Shown here: piece by piece, positions 7,240 through 8,988 of the stretch
How positions within the stretch are numbered: position 1 is the stretch's first letter
Layout: each line of letters begins with the position of its first letter
NCBI GenBank assembly: GCA_017462145.1
Contig: JAFTRT010000075.1
Coordinates: 1-8,988 of the forward strand
Length of the DNA stretch: 8,988 bases
Reading direction: 5' to 3'
DNA from: Clostridia bacterium
Lineage (GTDB): Bacteria; Bacillota_A; Clostridia; Oscillospirales; CAG-272
Translations under genes and position numbers: made by a program
The notes under the pieces: generated by a model
Database searches by the model: none
What the model saw: the letters and a program-made list of their open reading frames with translations, nothing else
What the model was told of the DNA's origin: nothing

Positions 7240-7268
7240 ATGATACCATATTTCGGAAAACCTGTCAA
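7240..7268 (-). promoter_or_regulatory. Sigma-A promoter for the HIT-ABC operon
   Basis: On the minus strand, TTGACA (7268-7263), a 17-base spacer and TATCAT (7245-7240), with TGG before the -10 (extended -10). The start is predicted near 7233, with a leader of about 43 bases to the HIT ATG. The -35 box touches the SD of the opposite gene (AAGGAG, 7267-7272). Confidence 0.85.
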
Positions 7269-7272
7269 GGAG
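7267..7272 (+). promoter_or_regulatory. Ribosome binding site of the FkbM methyltransferase gene
   Basis: AAGGAG lies 5 bases before ATG at 7278. It overlaps the last two bases of the opposing HIT promoter -35 box. Confidence 0.8.
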
Positions 7273-7277
7273 AGACA

Positions 7278-8357
7278 ATGAATTTTACGTTAGAACTCCC
7301 CGCCCACGATCTGTGGCATACCCTACAACAAATCAAAAAAGCCGTGGTCCTGTACGGTATGGGCAACGGTGCGGACAAAATCCTTTCCGCTTGTGAGGCA
7401 TACAATATTCCCGTAGCGGATTTCTTTGCCAGTGACGGCTTTGTGCGAGGACACAGCTTTCACGGCAAGACGGTTCTCTCCTACTCTCAAGCCAAGGAGA
7501 AATACGGGACCGACGGGATGGTGGTGCTTTTGTCCTTCGCCTCCTCCCTGCCCTCGGTATTGGACACCATTCGAGAAGTAGCAGCGGAGTGTGAGCTGTA
7601 CGCCCCCGATGTGCCCGTTTGCGGTGAAACCTTGTTTTGTGAAGAATTTTTCAAACAAAACGAAGCCGAGATTATAACGGCCCGTCAGTTGTTGGCTGAC
7701 GAAGAATCGCTCCGCATCTACGACCGTACGTTGGCCTATAAGCTGAGCGGAGATATCACCCACCTGTTGGCGGCAGAATCGGATAAGGAATCGGTTTATC
7801 GGTTGTTGGATGCCGGAAGCATTCGGCGTTACGCCGATCTGGGTGCCTACAACGGGGACACCGTGCGAGAGCTGATGGCATACGCCCCCAACCTCTCTGC
7901 CGTGCTTGCCATGGAACCCGACCGTCGGAGCTTCCGTAAGCTCAACGAATTTTGCCAAAGCCGAGAAAACGCAATGCCTGCCATCCGAGCCGTTCAAGCA
8001 GCGGCGTGGTCAGAAACGGCAACCCTGACCTTTGGGGATGAGGGAAACCGCAATTCGGGTCTGTATGCCAAAGGCAAAACGGTGGAGGTTCCGGCCGCTT
8101 CGTTAGACGATCTGTTGGACGGCGAGTCCGTAGATTATATCAAATACGACGTGGAGGGTGCGGAACGGGAGGCTCTCATCGGCTCGGCCGGTACCATTCA
8201 AGCCCACCGTCCCCGTCTCTTGGTGTCCGCCTATCATAAAAGCGAAGATCTGTTTGCCCTGCCCCTGCAGATCCACGCCCTGCGCCCCGATTATCAGCTC
8301 TATTACCGAAGATACCCCTATATCCCTGCCTGGGATCTGAATTTGATTTGCGTGTAA
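7278..8357 (+). CDS. FkbM-family SAM-dependent methyltransferase with N-terminal Rossmann-like domain
   Basis: Predicted cytoplasmic S-adenosylmethionine-dependent methyltransferase of 359 residues. The FkbM domain (Methyltransf_21 type) fills about 180-345. SAM motif I is YADLGAYNGDTV (185-196), and Glu213 in MEPD is the likely ribose-binding acid. DYIKYDVEGAEREAL (286-300) is the family's hallmark block. The tail LFALPLQIHAL..DYQLYYRRY (325-346) is typical. Residues 21-110 form a second alpha/beta unit beginning VVLYGMGNGADKIL, which resembles a Rossmann nucleotide-binding loop (GMGNGA) and is seen in some clostridial FkbM proteins; its ligand is unknown. Characterised FkbM enzymes O-methylate natural products or sugars, and many members sit in surface-glycan loci, but no glycan genes adjoin this one. 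The gene is a single-gene unit with its own promoter and terminator. The acceptor substrate cannot be predicted. Confidence 0.88.
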   Translation: MNFTLELPAHDLWHTLQQIKKAVVLYGMGNGADKILSACEAYNIPVADFFASDGFVRGHSFHGKTVLSYSQAKEKYGTDGMVVLLSFASSLPSVLDTIREVAAECELYAPDVPVCGETLFCEEFFKQNEAEIITARQLLADEESLRIYDRTLAYKLSGDITHLLAAESDKESVYRLLDAGSIRRYADLGAYNGDTVRELMAYAPNLSAVLAMEPDRRSFRKLNEFCQSRENAMPAIRAVQAAAWSETATLTFGDEGNRNSGLYAKGKTVEVPAASLDDLLDGESVDYIKYDVEGAEREALIGSAGTIQAHRPRLLVSAYHKSEDLFALPLQIHALRPDYQLYYRRYPYIPAWDLNLICV

Positions 8358-8363
8358 AAAAGG

Positions 8364-8391
8364 AAGCCTCGCTACAGCTGTAGCGAGGCTT
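8364..8391. terminator. Bidirectional intrinsic terminator between convergent genes
   Basis: A perfect palindrome (core 8365-8390, extended one A-T pair each side) forms a stem of at least 12 bp with an AGCT loop. Rightward transcripts from the methyltransferase gene run directly into UUUUU. Leftward transcripts from the LRR gene get UUCCUUUUUU. It starts 7 bases after the methyltransferase stop and ends 11 bases beyond the LRR stop, so it serves both genes. Confidence 0.92.
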
Positions 8392-8401
8392 TTTACAAGC
8401 A

Positions 8402-8988
8402 TTAGCTTTGGGACCAAGAATATGCACAATATGCATCCGTTAAATAGGTTGCCGCAATGGTGGGATTGGAAAGATCGGTGGCGGCAATGTCGGTTCCGTT
8501 CATTGTTCCGCTAATCTTCCAACCATTTACATTTTCAAACACAACACTTGTCAAACCACATCGATCAAAAACATAAGAGCCCAAGTTTTTTACGCTTTTT
8601 GGAATTACAATCGTTTCCAAATGAATACAATTCGAAAAGGCAAGATTTCCTATGCTGACCACATTGCTCGGAATGATCATCTCCATTAATTGATGATCTC
8701 CGGAAAACGCAGTTTCCCCTATACTCGTAACACTTGCATTTTGTGGAATCACACTGTTTCTGCATCCCCGAATCAAAGTTTTGGTGGCAGTTTCGATCAA
8801 GCAATTGTCTTCGCTATGATATACGGTATTTTGACGGTCAACTACGATGCTCTGCAACCCACCGCATCCCAAAAAAGAATTTCCTTGAATACTCGTCACC
8901 ATGCTCGGTATCACGATGCTCTCCAAGCCACTGCAATTCTTAAACGCAAAAGCCCCTATCTTTGTTACACTGTTATCATCCGGAATCA
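8402..8988 (-). CDS. BspA-like leucine-rich-repeat (LRR_5) protein, C-terminal fragment cut by window edge
   Basis: Only the last about 195 codons are in the window; the frame is open to base 8988, with stop TAA at 8404-8402. The fragment holds BspA/TpLRR-type repeats of about 23 residues with the pattern L-x-x-I-x-I-P-x-x-V-x-x-I-G-x-x-A-F-x-x-C. Examples are SVTKIGAFAFKNCSGLESIV, then VIPSMVTSIQGNSFLGCGGL, IIPSNVVSIGNLAFSNCIHL and VIPKSVKNLGSYVFDRCGL. One repeat carries the common insertion (YHSEDNCLIETATKTLIRGC). The C-terminus (VNGWKISGTMNGTDIAATDL...YSWSQS) has no LPxTG motif or terminal membrane anchor. Such proteins are usually secreted or surface-bound and mediate adhesion in some species, but the signal peptide and anchoring region would be off-window. 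The local GC (roughly 33-43% in lines counted) is clearly below that of the neighbouring methyltransferase gene, which is consistent with an accessory or transferred gene. Confidence 0.85.
   Translation of the reverse strand, partial: IPDDNSVTKIGAFAFKNCSGLESIVIPSMVTSIQGNSFLGCGGLQSIVVDRQNTVYHSEDNCLIETATKTLIRGCRNSVIPQNASVTSIGETAFSGDHQLMEMIIPSNVVSIGNLAFSNCIHLETIVIPKSVKNLGSYVFDRCGLTSVVFENVNGWKISGTMNGTDIAATDLSNPTIAATYLTDAYCAYSWSQS

Noticed and set aside
7323..7997. 224-codon minus-strand open frame opposite the FkbM gene
   Set aside because: Antisense to a gene with clear SAM-binding motifs; no SD and no protein-like motif.
4925..8357. HIT, ABC exporter and FkbM methyltransferase as a natural-product modification and export system
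   Set aside because: There is no precursor peptide, core synthase or other biosynthetic gene here. The genes are divergent and individually common, so a joint pathway would be speculation.
1..8988. tRNA or rRNA genes, CRISPR arrays, insertion sequences, known riboswitches
   Set aside because: I read both strands for cloverleaf-like segments, evenly spaced repeats, transposase-like proteins with terminal inverted repeats, and long structured leaders, and saw none. The repeats in the LRR gene are protein-level only.

Overview
The window looks like chromosomal DNA of a low-to-mid GC Gram-positive bacterium, most likely a gut-type Clostridia (Oscillospirales-like). This is inferred from the dgt-dnaG-rpoD gene order, strong SD sequences, sigma-A-type promoters close to consensus, a monofunctional two-ACT aspartate kinase, and a BspA-like leucine-rich-repeat gene. 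No genus can be named from sequence reading alone. Coding density is high, and no gap between genes exceeds 180 bases.

Layout. Transcription is leftward (minus strand) from about 7.2 kb down to base 1. (a) 7190-4925: a HIT-family (HINT-type) nucleotide hydrolase, followed one base later by a 641-aa ABC exporter half-transporter, driven by a promoter at 7240-7268. (b) 4811-3492: lysC, with its own near-perfect TTGACA-17-TATAAT promoter, a short leader with no room for a lysine riboswitch, and a long hairpin just after its stop. (c) 3313-1: a macromolecular-synthesis operon of dgt (dNTPase), dnaG (primase) and rpoD (primary sigma factor, only its first 168 residues). dgt and dnaG overlap by ATGA; dnaG and rpoD are 17 bases apart. 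(d) 7278-8357, plus strand: a FkbM-family methyltransferase with an extra N-terminal Rossmann-like domain, divergent from the HIT gene. (e) 8988-8402, minus strand: the C-terminal end of an AT-richer BspA-like LRR_5 protein, convergent with the methyltransferase and separated from it by a shared perfect-palindrome terminator.

How the genes fit together. dgt-dnaG-rpoD joins dNTP pool control, replication priming and housekeeping transcription in one transcript. lysC commits aspartate to the lysine/threonine/methionine/diaminopimelate branch. The HIT and ABC genes are co-transcribed, but their joint role and the transporter substrate are unknown. The methyltransferase and LRR protein look like surface or accessory functions.

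I did not find a convincing undescribed multi-gene system. The least ordinary structure is the 87-bp HIT/FkbM intergenic region. There, two good sigma-A promoters face each other so that each lies in the other gene's 5' untranslated region and each -35 box sits at the other gene's translation-initiation region.
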